Origin: RGIG4140 sp045632845
GTDB taxonomy: Bacteria; Pseudomonadota; Alphaproteobacteria; CAAHEQ01; UBA3637
Assembly: GCA_045632845.1 (NCBI GenBank)
Contig: JAZQXL010000015.1
Coordinates: 1 to 64,000, forward strand
Direction of reading: 5' to 3'
Length of the DNA: 64,000 nucleotides
The first letter of the stretch is position 1; every line of letters begins with the position of its first letter. Positions 33,696 to 42,728 of the stretch are shown here, piece after piece. Position numbers and translations under genes: made by a program. The notes beneath the pieces were generated by a model that did no database searches, was not told the DNA's origin, and worked only from the letters and a program-made list of their open reading frames with translations.

Positions 33696-36179
33696 CTATT
33701 TTTGATGCATCTTATCTTGAATAAGACTAATCGCTTCTTCTAAAGAGGGAATAGCATCTTTTTTCTTAACAGAAGCCATGATTTTCTTCCACTTAACATA
33801 AGGACCATATCTACCAATTTGATAAGTTATTTTATCATCTTGCCAAGAACCAAGTTCTTTTGATTTTTGCTTTTCTTTGCCTTGTGAAAGAAGCGCCATA
33901 GCCCGATCAAAATCAATGGTTAAAATATCATCTTCAGGCGTTAAAGATTGATAAGTTGTACCCCGTTTGACATAAGGACCAAATTTACCAAGCCCAGCTT
34001 CAATTGGTTCTTTTGAGTCAGGATCATTGCCTAAGAAACGAGGCAATGAGAGCAATTGTAATGCTTTTTCAATGGTCATTTCTTCAGGATTTTGAGATTT
34101 GGGTAAGCCTGTTCTTTTGGCATCTTTACCATCTCCTAATTGAACATACCAACCGTAGGGGCCTTTTTTCAAAACAACGTCTAAACCAGCAGCATTTTTG
34201 CCAAGAAATTGAGTTTGTTTATCCTCGGGAACAGCCTCGATAACTTTGCCGTTTTCATCTACTTCAGGTGGCGTAATGGATGCAAATTGTTGTGTGTGTT
34301 TGCATGTTGGGTAATTGGAGCAACCAATGAATGCACCAAATTTTCCAATGTGCAAAGAGAGTTTGCCTGTTTCACAATCAGGACATTTTCTAGATTCTTC
34401 TGAAGGGAAAAGCTGTGTTTCAAGTGCTTTTGAAACAGTTTCTAAAATATCAGTCATTTTTTGAGGAACAGCTTTGACCGTTGAATCAAATTGGTTCCAA
34501 AAATCATGCAAAACAGCTTTCCATTGTAACAAACCTTGAGTAATGTCATCCAGCTTATTTTCCATTTGTGCGGTGTAATCATATTGCACATATTTGGTGA
34601 AATAATTTTCTAAAAAGGCGGTAACAATTTTGCCTCTATCTTCTGGAATGAATTTTTTTGCAACCAATTTAACATAAGCCCGTTCTTGCAAAACAGAAAG
34701 AATTGTTGCGTATGTTGATGGACGGCCAATGCCAAGCTCTTCAAGCTTTTTAACAAGGCTAGCTTCTGAAAAGCGAGCAGGGGGTTCTGTAAAATGCTGT
34801 TCTGTTAAAATGCTGTCTGTTTTAAGTGGATCACCCTCATTCATTGGTGGCAACATTTTGTCATCATCATCTTGATTTTTTTCATCAACATCTTCTTTAT
34901 AAACTTTGATGAAACCAGCAAACGCAATTGTTTGGCCTGTTGCTCTTAATTGAACAGATGCATCTTCAGCCAAAATGTCAATGCCAACTTTGTCAAGAAC
35001 AGCGCTTTGCATTTGTGAGGCAACTGTTCGTTTCCAAATCAATTCATAAAGTTTTCGTTGATCAGCAGATAAATAGGCTGCGATAGATTCAGGGGTACGC
35101 ATCACATTTGTTGGACGAATGGCTTCGTGCGCTTCTTGTGCATTTTTTGAATTGTTTTTATAAATGCGTGGTTTTTCTGGTAAAAAGTCTAGTCCATATT
35201 CTTTTTCAATTAAAGAGCGGATGGCTGTGGTTGCCTCGGTTGATAAAGCAACACTGTCCGTTCTCATATACGTAATCAAACCGACTGTTTCACCCCCAAT
35301 ATCAACACCTTCATACAAGTTTTGAGCAAGTTGCATTGTTTTTTTTGCAGAAAATCCGAGCTTTCTAGAAGCTTCTTGTTGAATGGTAGATGTTGTAAAA
35401 GCAGGTGCAGGGTTACGTTTTGTTTGTTTACGTTCAATGTTTGCAACTTTAAATGCTGCATTTTTGACAAGTTCTTCAGCCTCTTTGGCTGTTGTTTCAT
35501 TATTAAGGTCAAATTTTGTGAGTTTTTCACCTTTAAGATGAGTTAGTTTTGCGCTAAACTTTTCTTCATTAGGGGTTATTAAATTTGCCCCAACAGTCCA
35601 ATATTCTTGTGGGACAAAAGAGGTAATTTCATCTTCTCTTTCACAGACAAGACGCAAGGCAACAGATTGAACACGGCCAGCTGATTTTGCCCCAGGAAGT
35701 GAACGCCACAGTAATGGTGAAATTGAAAATCCAACCAAATAATCTAAGGTTCTTCTTGCCAAATACGCATCAACAAGTTGCATATCAATATCTCGTGGAT
35801 TTTGAATAGCTTCTAAAATAGCTGATTTTGTAATTTCATGAAACACAACGCGGTGAATAGGCATTGTTTCAGGCAATTTTTTTCTGCGTTTTAATTCTTG
35901 CACAACGTGCCAGGCAATGGCTTCTCCTTCGCGATCAGGGTCGGAAGCAAGATACAATGCATCAGCTTTTGCAAGGGCTTTAATCATTTCACGAACAGTT
36001 TTTTCTCCACGAGATTGAACTTCCCAATCCATCGCAAAATCTTCATGTGGACGGACAGAACCTGTTTTTGCAGGAACATCTCGAATGTGGCCAAAACTTG
36101 CCATAACAAGATAGTCTTTGCCTAAATATTTGTTAATTGTTTTTGCTTTTGCAGGAGATTCAACGATAACAAGTTTCAT
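33696..36179 (-). CDS. topA: DNA topoisomerase I
   Basis: 827 residues starting MKLVIVESPAKAKTI at 36179; the ATG four codons upstream lies inside dprA. The TOPRIM domain has the DPDREGEAIAWH motif near 110, and the catalytic tyrosine is in LITYMRTDS near 310. The C-terminus has one clear four-cysteine zinc finger (CPDC ... CSNYPTC, near 585), then topoisomerase C-terminal repeats with GPYGWYVQLG and GKFGPYVKRG. It relaxes negative supercoils. The start codon overlaps the dprA stop by one base (TAATG), so the two are coupled. Confidence 0.97.
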   Translation of the reverse strand: MKLVIVESPAKAKTINKYLGKDYLVMASFGHIRDVPAKTGSVRPHEDFAMDWEVQSRGEKTVREMIKALAKADALYLASDPDREGEAIAWHVVQELKRRKKLPETMPIHRVVFHEITKSAILEAIQNPRDIDMQLVDAYLARRTLDYLVGFSISPLLWRSLPGAKSAGRVQSVALRLVCEREDEITSFVPQEYWTVGANLITPNEEKFSAKLTHLKGEKLTKFDLNNETTAKEAEELVKNAAFKVANIERKQTKRNPAPAFTTSTIQQEASRKLGFSAKKTMQLAQNLYEGVDIGGETVGLITYMRTDSVALSTEATTAIRSLIEKEYGLDFLPEKPRIYKNNSKNAQEAHEAIRPTNVMRTPESIAAYLSADQRKLYELIWKRTVASQMQSAVLDKVGIDILAEDASVQLRATGQTIAFAGFIKVYKEDVDEKNQDDDDKMLPPMNEGDPLKTDSILTEQHFTEPPARFSEASLVKKLEELGIGRPSTYATILSVLQERAYVKLVAKKFIPEDRGKIVTAFLENYFTKYVQYDYTAQMENKLDDITQGLLQWKAVLHDFWNQFDSTVKAVPQKMTDILETVSKALETQLFPSEESRKCPDCETGKLSLHIGKFGAFIGCSNYPTCKHTQQFASITPPEVDENGKVIEAVPEDKQTQFLGKNAAGLDVVLKKGPYGWYVQLGDGKDAKRTGLPKSQNPEEMTIEKALQLLSLPRFLGNDPDSKEPIEAGLGKFGPYVKRGTTYQSLTPEDDILTIDFDRAMALLSQGKEKQKSKELGSWQDDKITYQIGRYGPYVKWKKIMASVKKKDAIPSLEEAISLIQDKMHQK

Positions 36180-37315
36180 TACTTTGTCCATTCATTATTG
36201 TATACAAGAGAAACGCGTTGACCAACAAATCTTTCAATAATGCCAGACAACTCCATTTCTAATAAAATTGCGTTAACAAGTTCAGTTTTTAGGCCTGTTT
36301 CCCTGATCAATTCATCAATTGAGGTAACTTCAGGTGAGAGGTGAGATAGAATTTTTTCTCTTGCCGTGGTGATAAAATCCGTATCATTGTTTTGAAAAAT
36401 TGAAAAGTCAAAACAAGGCTCTGTTTGGGAATCAGAAAAATGAAAAAGTGTGTTGTTGTTAAGTTCAAAGAGAATATCTTGAACGGATGTGACAAGATGG
36501 GCGCCATCTTTAATCAGTTGATTAGGACCTGCGGCTCTTGAGTCTAAAGGTGATCCTGGAACAGCAAAGACTTCACGCCCTTGATTGAGGGCTTCTTTTG
36601 CAGTGATGAGAGAGCCAGACATTTTGCTTGCTTCAATAACAATTGTGCCAAGGCTTAACCCAGATATAATTCTATTCCTTCTTGGAAAAGAGGAAGGAAC
36701 GGGTTTTGTTTCAAATGGTAATTCACTGACAATTACCCCTTTTTCTTTGATTTCAGCGTAAATATCTGCATTTTCACGAGGATAAATGACGTCAATTCCT
36801 GTGCCAAGAACAGCAATGGTTCCCCCTTTTGATTGATCGGATTTAAGAGCACCTTCGTGAGCTGCTCTGTCAATACCTTTTGCCATGCCTGAAACAACAG
36901 TTACATCTTCATTTGTTAATTCAAAAGCCATTTTTCTGGTTAGGTTCATCCCGTTTAATGAGGCGCTTCTGCTGCCAACGATTGCCACACATCTTTTTTC
37001 AAATAAGGATTTATTCCCCATTGTAAATAAAACAGGGGGAGCATCCTCAATTGTGTTTAAATTAGTTGGATAACCAGGGGAATTTAAAACTAAAATGTCA
37101 GCACCTAATTTTTCTGCTGTTTCAAATTGAGAATAGACAAGTGAATCAGGCGCAATTTTAATAGTCTTTCTTTTGTTGTTTTTTAAAAAATCTGGCAAAT
37201 TTTCAACTGCCGCTACTGGATTTTTAAAATAAGCAATGAGCCCTTTGTAAGTCATAGGGCCAATGTTCTCACTTAATGCGAGTTTCAAAGCTGCAAATTT
37301 TTCTTTTTCTGTCAT
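36179..37315 (-). CDS. dprA: DNA processing protein DprA
   Basis: 378 residues. The DprA/Smf Rossmann fold shows CVAIVGSRSAS, VVSGMAKGIDRAAHEGAL, GTIAVLGTGIDVIYPREN, SELPFET and RRNRIISGLS. The C-terminus (about 310-378) is a winged-helix-type domain common in this family. DprA loads RecA on incoming single-stranded DNA during transformation. It sits between plsY (4-base ATGA overlap upstream) and topA (1-base overlap downstream), the usual alphaproteobacterial order. Together with ComEC it suggests natural competence. Confidence 0.95.
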   Translation of the reverse strand: MTEKEKFAALKLALSENIGPMTYKGLIAYFKNPVAAVENLPDFLKNNKRKTIKIAPDSLVYSQFETAEKLGADILVLNSPGYPTNLNTIEDAPPVLFTMGNKSLFEKRCVAIVGSRSASLNGMNLTRKMAFELTNEDVTVVSGMAKGIDRAAHEGALKSDQSKGGTIAVLGTGIDVIYPRENADIYAEIKEKGVIVSELPFETKPVPSSFPRRNRIISGLSLGTIVIEASKMSGSLITAKEALNQGREVFAVPGSPLDSRAAGPNQLIKDGAHLVTSVQDILFELNNNTLFHFSDSQTEPCFDFSIFQNNDTDFITTAREKILSHLSPEVTSIDELIRETGLKTELVNAILLEMELSGIIERFVGQRVSLVYNNEWTK

Positions 37316-37917
37316 TGTTTTTTTGAAGATCCTTTAATTTTGATTTTACTTTCTTCCCCTTTTAAAATACGTTTGATGTTGTCTTTGTGCCGATAGAAAG
37401 AAAGAATTGTAAGAAGTATATAAATAAGTGAAACGATTGGTGTTTCAAATAATATGGCATAAATTGGCGCCAATGCAAGAGCAGTCAGGGCTGAAAGAGA
37501 AGAATATTTAAATGTAAAAGCCATAAACAACCAGGTTAAAGCTGTTAAAACACCAACCAATGGTGTCATCGCTAACATCAAACCTAATGTTGAAGCAACG
37601 CCTTTTCCCCCTTTAAATTTTAAAAAGATAGGATAGTTATGTCCTAAAATTGCTGCTACGCCAGATAAAATGCCAATAATTTCAGAATTTGTTAAATATT
37701 TAAATAAAAGAGCAACGAATGCGGCTTTACCAGCATCTAAAATTAATGTGAGAATGGCAAGATCTTTGCGCCCTGTACGCAGAACGTTTGTTGCACCAAT
37801 ATTGCCTGAACCAATTTTTCGAATATCGCCCAATCCTGCAGCTTTTGTTAAAACAAGACCAAAAGGGATTGAACCAACAAGATACCCAGTTAAAAAAGAA
37901 AAAATGCCAGTAATCAT
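37312..37917 (-). CDS. plsY: Acyl-phosphate glycerol-3-phosphate acyltransferase
   Basis: 201 residues with five predicted membrane helices. The three PlsY motifs are visible: SIPFGL near 16, KIGSGNIGATNVLRTGRK near 35 and FKGGKGVASTLG near 102. It transfers acyl groups from acyl phosphate to glycerol 3-phosphate, the first step of phospholipid synthesis, at the inner membrane. The Lys/Ser-rich C-terminus is cytoplasmic. It is the first gene of plsY-dprA-topA; the 70-base gap to recJ suggests a separate unit or a promoter there. Confidence 0.96.
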   Translation of the reverse strand: MITGIFSFLTGYLVGSIPFGLVLTKAAGLGDIRKIGSGNIGATNVLRTGRKDLAILTLILDAGKAAFVALLFKYLTNSEIIGILSGVAAILGHNYPIFLKFKGGKGVASTLGLMLAMTPLVGVLTALTWLFMAFTFKYSSLSALTALALAPIYAILFETPIVSLIYILLTILSFYRHKDNIKRILKGEESKIKIKGSSKKQ

Positions 37918-37987
37918 CAGTGCCTCCTAAAAATTAGTATTTTTTATTTTTATACAATTTTCACAAAAAACGCAAGTGAAAAATAAA

Positions 37988-39751
37988 TTAGTCAGCAACA
38001 GCAATGTCCAAAATTTGCATTTGAACCTTTGTGTTGCCACGCCAAGAGTCTTTTTTTAATGTGCCTGCAACGTGTAGATATAATTTTTCCTTACAGAGTA
38101 ATTTAAATCCCAAATCCGTATCAACGGATCGAAAGGCAATTGCGTTGATGTATTTGCCAGATTTTGAGGTGAGGGTGCATGCAATGTGTCCGTTTTTAAG
38201 GATGTTTGTTCTGGTTACAAGCATTTCTTTTAAAACAAAGATTGGTTCAGGATTTGCCTCACCAAAAGGAGCGAGGAGGGATAGGCTATCCATCAAATCA
38301 ACAGTTGCACTTTTAGCGTCAATGACTGCATCAATCTCAAGCATACTCCCGTCGTTTGAAATCATATCTTCTTTAATGACCTCTTTAAGATAATCTTTGA
38401 AAGCTGCTAAATTTTCTTTTTTTAAAGAAAAACCTGCAGCCATCGGATGGCCGCCTCCACGGGATAAAATGCCAAGTTGTATGGCGTTCATCACAAGGGT
38501 ACCCAAATCAACACCTTGAACAGATCTTGAAGAGCCTTTAATTTCATCATCTTCAATGCTGAGCGCAAAAACAGGTAAATTGTATTTATCTTTGAGTCTG
38601 CCAGCAACAATTCCAACAACACCTTGGTGCCATTTTTCCCCTTCAACAACAAGAAAAGGTGTATCAATTGGTTTTGATTCAACTTGTTCAATGGCTTCTA
38701 ATAGAACGCTTGTTTCAATTTCTCTTCTGGTTAAGTTAAGAGCTTCAAGTTCTTCAGCCAAAATTGTTGCGTTGATCAAGTCGGATGAAGAAAGTAACTT
38801 CATGCCGATATCAGATTTTCCAACTCGGCCACAGGCGTTAATTCTTGGTCCAAAAACGTATCCTAGGTGATAAGCACTTGCTGGTTCTGATAGTTTGACA
38901 AGTGTTGCAAGAGCCTTGATACCAAGATTGTTTTGGGTTTGCATTTGTTTAAGACCAACTTTAACGAATAATCTGTTAACACCTTTTAATTTAACAACGT
39001 CACATACAGTTCCAAAGGCAACAAGATCAAGGTATTGGATGAGATTTGGTTCAGATTTGTCTTTATAAAAACTGAGCTCTCTTAAAACAGCATTGAGGGC
39101 AACGGTGAATAAAAAGACAACGCCAACAGCAGCCATAAAATGACAGGGGTGGTCTGGATTTTCATCCAATCGTTTAGGGTTGACAATAGCATATGCATTT
39201 GGATAGCGTTTTTCATCCGCATCATGATGGTCAAGCACAATAACGTCTAATCCTAAATCAGTTCCTTCTTGAATGGGGTCAAAAGCTGTCATGCCGCAGT
39301 CAAGAGTTGCGACAACAGAACACCCTTTTTCATGATATTCGTGCATTTTTTTTGCACTGGGGCCGTAGCCATCTTCTCGATCTGGAATGTAGGCAAAAAC
39401 AGGAACGTTTAAACTTTCTAGAAACATTTTTAAAAGTGCGGTTGATGTTGCGCCATCAACATCGTAATCACCCATTAATCCAATGGGTTCACCATCCATA
39501 ATGGCTTTTGCCATCCGTCTGGCGGCTTTTTCCATGTCTTTTAGAGAAAAAGGATTTGGTAAATTATTTTTTAAAGTAGGGTATAAAAAAGATTCTACTT
39601 CATCAATTGATTGAACTCTACTTGATAATACCCTTGAAACAATATCTGGTAAATCAAATCGCTGGCTAATTGCAAGCGCCAATCTATCATCTGTATTCTT
39701 ATAAGTCCACTTTAATCCATTAACCGATCTTGATACGCCCAAAACACTCAT
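37988..39751 (-). CDS. recJ: Single-stranded-DNA exonuclease RecJ
   Basis: 587 residues, normal for RecJ. The DHH phosphoesterase motifs include GDYDVDGATSTALLK near 95, VATLDCGMT, VIVLDHHDADE near 170 and, in the DHHA1 part, LSRGGGHPMAAGFSL near 447. An OB-fold follows to the C-terminus. It degrades single-stranded DNA 5' to 3' in mismatch and recombination repair. The start is not strongly supported: no good ribosome site precedes the ATG at 39751, so a start a few codons in remains possible. Confidence 0.95.
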   Translation of the reverse strand: MSVLGVSRSVNGLKWTYKNTDDRLALAISQRFDLPDIVSRVLSSRVQSIDEVESFLYPTLKNNLPNPFSLKDMEKAARRMAKAIMDGEPIGLMGDYDVDGATSTALLKMFLESLNVPVFAYIPDREDGYGPSAKKMHEYHEKGCSVVATLDCGMTAFDPIQEGTDLGLDVIVLDHHDADEKRYPNAYAIVNPKRLDENPDHPCHFMAAVGVVFLFTVALNAVLRELSFYKDKSEPNLIQYLDLVAFGTVCDVVKLKGVNRLFVKVGLKQMQTQNNLGIKALATLVKLSEPASAYHLGYVFGPRINACGRVGKSDIGMKLLSSSDLINATILAEELEALNLTRREIETSVLLEAIEQVESKPIDTPFLVVEGEKWHQGVVGIVAGRLKDKYNLPVFALSIEDDEIKGSSRSVQGVDLGTLVMNAIQLGILSRGGGHPMAAGFSLKKENLAAFKDYLKEVIKEDMISNDGSMLEIDAVIDAKSATVDLMDSLSLLAPFGEANPEPIFVLKEMLVTRTNILKNGHIACTLTSKSGKYINAIAFRSVDTDLGFKLLCKEKLYLHVAGTLKKDSWRGNTKVQMQILDIAVAD

Positions 39752-39830
39752 ACTTAAACCTTCACTTCGTCTTTTTTATCACTCTAACTTCTTTTTTATC
39801 AAAAATCAAGAAAAATAAAAATAAATGTAC

Positions 39831-39859
39831 TTGCAAAGAGATTTTTTTTTTCTTATAAT
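39831..39859 (+). promoter_or_regulatory. Promoter for glgA-ddh
   Basis: TTGCAA (39831-39836) and perfect TATAAT (39854-39859) with 17-base spacing, about 32 bases before the glgA ATG. Confidence 0.7.
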
Positions 39860-39891
39860 GCGAAAGGAAACTTATCGTAGAGGGGATCAAC

Positions 39892-41376
39892 ATGACACAA
39901 AATATTTTATTTGTCGCAAGTGAAATGACGCCATTTGTTAAAACTGGTGGGTTGGGAGATGTTGTTGGTGCTTTACCAAGAACGTTAGCAGAAGCGCATC
40001 ATGTGAATGTAAAGGTTGTTATTCCACTTTATTCGGGAATTGATTATCATAAGTTTGGATTGTATCCTTATATGCAAGGCAACTGTGTGGCAATGGGGAA
40101 TTGTCAAGAATTCTTCAGTGTTCACCGTTCTGATTTTATAAAAGGAGTTGAAACTTATTTTATTGAATTTAACAAATATTTTGGTCGTCCTGTTTGGCGT
40201 CAACATGGTATTTATGATGATTGTTCTACACATCAAGAATATCAAGATAATGCTTACAGATATGCCTTTTTGTGTCGTGCAGCATTGCAAGTTGCAAAAG
40301 ATATGAATTTTAGACCTGATGTTGTTCATGTGCATGACTGGCAAACGTCTTTAATTCCATATTACTTAAAACATGATAATGATCCTTTTTTCCAAAAAAC
40401 AAAAAGTTTGTTAACATTACATAATTTACCATATCAAGGCCGCTTTGGGTCAGATGTTGTGCCTTATGCAAAAATTGAATGGCGAGATTTTCACGCAGGT
40501 GCGTTTGAAGATTATGGTAGAATCAACTTGTTAAAAGGTGGGATCCGCTATGCTGACAAGTTGAACACAGTTTCTCCAAACTATGCGCGTGAAATTTTAA
40601 CACCAGAATATGGGGCAGGGCTTGATTTTCTTTTAAGAGAACGTCAAGGCGATTTGGTTGGTATTTTAAATGGGATTGACACTCAAATGTGGAATCCTTC
40701 AAAAGATTTGATTATTCCAAAACAATATTCTTTTGAGGATTTTAAACATGGTAAGTTTTTAAATAAAAGAGAATTGCGAAAAGAATTTGGATTGGCTCAA
40801 GATGATTATAAACCAATCTTTTCAATGGCTGTGCGTTTGACAGAACAAAAAGGTGTTAATATGCTTTCAGAATGTATTGAACCCGTGCTTCAAACAATGC
40901 ATTGTCAGTTTGCAATTATGGGTAATGGTGATCCAAGAGTTCAAGATTATTTTGCTTCCTTGCCACATAAATATCCTGGGCAAGTTGCGGTTAAAATTGG
41001 GTTTGATCAAGAAACGGAACACTTAATGGATGCAGGTTCAGACTTTTCACTTGTGCCATCAATTTATGAACCTTGCGGGTTAAAACAAATGGTGTCACAA
41101 ACTTATGGGGCTTTACCAGTTGGGCGTTCAACAGGTGGTCTTGAAGATACAATTTTGAACTATAATGAATCTTATGGTCTTGGAACAGGGTTTAAGTTTA
41201 ATGATATTTCATCACGTGCATTGTATAACACAATCGGCTGGGCAAATGCTACTTATTACGACAGACCTGAACACATTGATTCAATGCGTAAAATGGCGAT
41301 GAAACAAAACTATTCATGGGCTAGATCCTCTGGGGATTACAAAAATTTATATCAAACGATGTCGGGAGTTTATTAA
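39892..41376 (+). CDS. glgA: Glycogen (starch) synthase, ADP-glucose type
   Basis: 494 residues. The GT5 signature FVKTGGLGDVVGALPR (16-30) binds the ADP-glucose donor, and the C-terminal GT-B motif PSIYEPCGLKQM near 386 followed by VGRSTGGLEDT is typical. It extends alpha-1,4-glucan chains from ADP-glucose. glgC, which makes that donor, is not in the window. The stop codon overlaps the ddh start by one base (TAATG), so the two are coupled. Confidence 0.97.
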   Translation: MTQNILFVASEMTPFVKTGGLGDVVGALPRTLAEAHHVNVKVVIPLYSGIDYHKFGLYPYMQGNCVAMGNCQEFFSVHRSDFIKGVETYFIEFNKYFGRPVWRQHGIYDDCSTHQEYQDNAYRYAFLCRAALQVAKDMNFRPDVVHVHDWQTSLIPYYLKHDNDPFFQKTKSLLTLHNLPYQGRFGSDVVPYAKIEWRDFHAGAFEDYGRINLLKGGIRYADKLNTVSPNYAREILTPEYGAGLDFLLRERQGDLVGILNGIDTQMWNPSKDLIIPKQYSFEDFKHGKFLNKRELRKEFGLAQDDYKPIFSMAVRLTEQKGVNMLSECIEPVLQTMHCQFAIMGNGDPRVQDYFASLPHKYPGQVAVKIGFDQETEHLMDAGSDFSLVPSIYEPCGLKQMVSQTYGALPVGRSTGGLEDTILNYNESYGLGTGFKFNDISSRALYNTIGWANATYYDRPEHIDSMRKMAMKQNYSWARSSGDYKNLYQTMSGVY

Positions 41377-42284
41377 TGCAAAAAATATCAGTTGCAATTG
41401 TTGGTTGGGGTAATGTCGGTCGTGGTTGTAAACGAGCGATATCGGAGTGTTCAGACTTGTTTTTGGCAGGGGTTGTCCGTCGTGCTTCCTCATTAAAATA
41501 TGATGATCCAGATTTGGAAAATACAAATGTTGTTTCAGATATTAAAGAATTAGGACATGTGGATGTTGCTCTTCTTTGTATCCCATCCCGTGAAGTGCCA
41601 GAACGTGTTAAACAATACCATGAAATGGGTATTAACACGATTGACAGTTTTGATGAACACAGCCGTATTGTTTCTCTTCGTAGAGAATTGGATATTTCCG
41701 CAAAATCTAAAAAAGTTGTTTCAATCACGGCTGCGGGTTGGGATCCAGGTACCGATTCAGCCCTTCGTGCGTTGATGAAAATTGTTTCAATCACAGGGTT
41801 TACATCCACAACATTTGGTGGGGAAAATGGTGGTAGAAGTATGGGGCACACCGTTCAAGTGAAACAAGTTCCAGGGGTAAAAGATGCTGTTGCATTAACG
41901 CTTGCAAATGGTAGAGGAAAACACAAACGCAAGGTTTATGTTGAACTTCAAAAAGATGCTGATTTTGCAGCTGTTGAAAAAGCGATTGTAACAGATGCTT
42001 ATTTTAAAAATGATCCAACTGAAGTAATTGAAGTTAAAAGTATTAACAAATACAATACATTAAATCATTCAGTTTGTGTTGAAAGAACTGGTATGCAAGT
42101 CAATCAAAAATATGAAGCTGAAGGGGTGAACCCAGAATTTACAGCTAATATTATGGTTTCTTGTGCCAGAGCTTGTGTGAAAGCTTATTTGGATGAAGAG
42201 TATGGTGCCTATACATTCATTGAACGTCCATTGGTTGATTATTTACCAGGGGTTACATTGGATGAAAAATTAGAAGGTTATTAA
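41376..42284 (+). CDS. ddh: meso-Diaminopimelate D-dehydrogenase
   Basis: 302 residues. The N-terminal Rossmann motif VGWGNVGRGC binds NADP, and the family segments IDSFDEHSRIV, SITAAGWDPGTDS near 122, and GHTVQVKQVPGVKDA near 150 match Ddh. It catalyses the one-step reductive amination of tetrahydrodipicolinate to meso-diaminopimelate for peptidoglycan and lysine. Ddh has a patchy distribution and is uncommon in Alphaproteobacteria, so it may be acquired. The translational link to glgA is unusual. A terminator follows. Confidence 0.93.
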   Translation: MQKISVAIVGWGNVGRGCKRAISECSDLFLAGVVRRASSLKYDDPDLENTNVVSDIKELGHVDVALLCIPSREVPERVKQYHEMGINTIDSFDEHSRIVSLRRELDISAKSKKVVSITAAGWDPGTDSALRALMKIVSITGFTSTTFGGENGGRSMGHTVQVKQVPGVKDAVALTLANGRGKHKRKVYVELQKDADFAAVEKAIVTDAYFKNDPTEVIEVKSINKYNTLNHSVCVERTGMQVNQKYEAEGVNPEFTANIMVSCARACVKAYLDEEYGAYTFIERPLVDYLPGVTLDEKLEGY

Positions 42285-42305
42285 TCTGAAATTCTTGAAA
42301 ATAAA

Positions 42306-42332
42306 AACAGCTCTTTTTAAGGGCTGTTTTTT
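42306..42332 (+). terminator. Rho-independent terminator after ddh
   Basis: AACAGCTC (42306-42313) pairs with GGGCTGTT (42321-42328) with one G-U pair, followed by T-rich sequence. Confidence 0.75.
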
Positions 42333-42333
42333 A

Positions 42334-42559
42334 TTTGATTATATAAGTAAACAGTTTGATAACTTTGATAAAAATCAAGCAAGAGAACTTGGGTTAACAG
42401 ACGTGATACGCGCACTATCAGCTGTTTTCCTGTATATGGATGAAAATAAAATGACATCTTCAAACAGGTGAAAATGTTCATCTTCTTTAAGATTTGATGA
42501 TTAGTAATTAAAAAAATATGGGTTTAGTATAAAATATAATTCGTTTTTAATAAAAATAC
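42334..42559 (+). other. Gene-free interval with a possible gene remnant
   Basis: 226 bases between the ddh terminator and the rpsD promoter. One frame is open from the terminator to the TGA at 42469-42471 and encodes about 45 residues (FDYISKQFDN ... QARELGLTDVIRALSAVFLY ...). There is no ribosome site, and the only ATGs are close to the end. It could be the tail of a lost gene. The rest (42472-42559) shows nothing recognisable. Confidence 0.3.
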
Positions 42560-42586
42560 TTGACTTTTAATCATTTTTTTTATAAA
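42560..42586 (+). promoter_or_regulatory. Promoter for rpsD
   Basis: TTGACT (42560-42565) and TATAAA (42581-42586) with a 15-base spacer (17 if the -10 is read two bases later). The start site would lie near 42590-42594, at the base of the leader hairpin. Confidence 0.6.
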
Positions 42587-42588
42587 AT

Positions 42589-42728
42589 ACACCCATTCCC
42601 TGAGAATGCGGGTGTTAACAATAGGTTAAAACCACGCTTTGGCAATCCGGTCAAAGACTATCGGGGACAACAAGGGGTGTTTGTTTTCTTCTTTTACAGA
42701 TGCTCCGGCTATTTAAGAAAGGTATACT
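42589..42728 (+). ncRNA. Candidate structured 5' leader of rpsD
   Basis: About 140 bases between the promoter and the rpsD ATG. The first hairpin pairs ACACCC (42588-42593) with GGGTGT (about 42609-42614) and continues with CATTC/GAATG inside, so it begins at the predicted 5' end. A second hairpin pairs CTTTG with CAAAG (about 42639-42656). A later GGGGTGT (about 42674-42680) could pair with the first strand as an alternative fold. S4 is a known autoregulator of its own mRNA in other bacteria, so a control leader is plausible here. Not matched to a known family by eye. Confidence 0.45.

Noticed and set aside
42334..42471. The 45-codon open stretch as a real gene
   Set aside because: There is no ribosome site and no usable start before its end, so it was only listed as a possible remnant.
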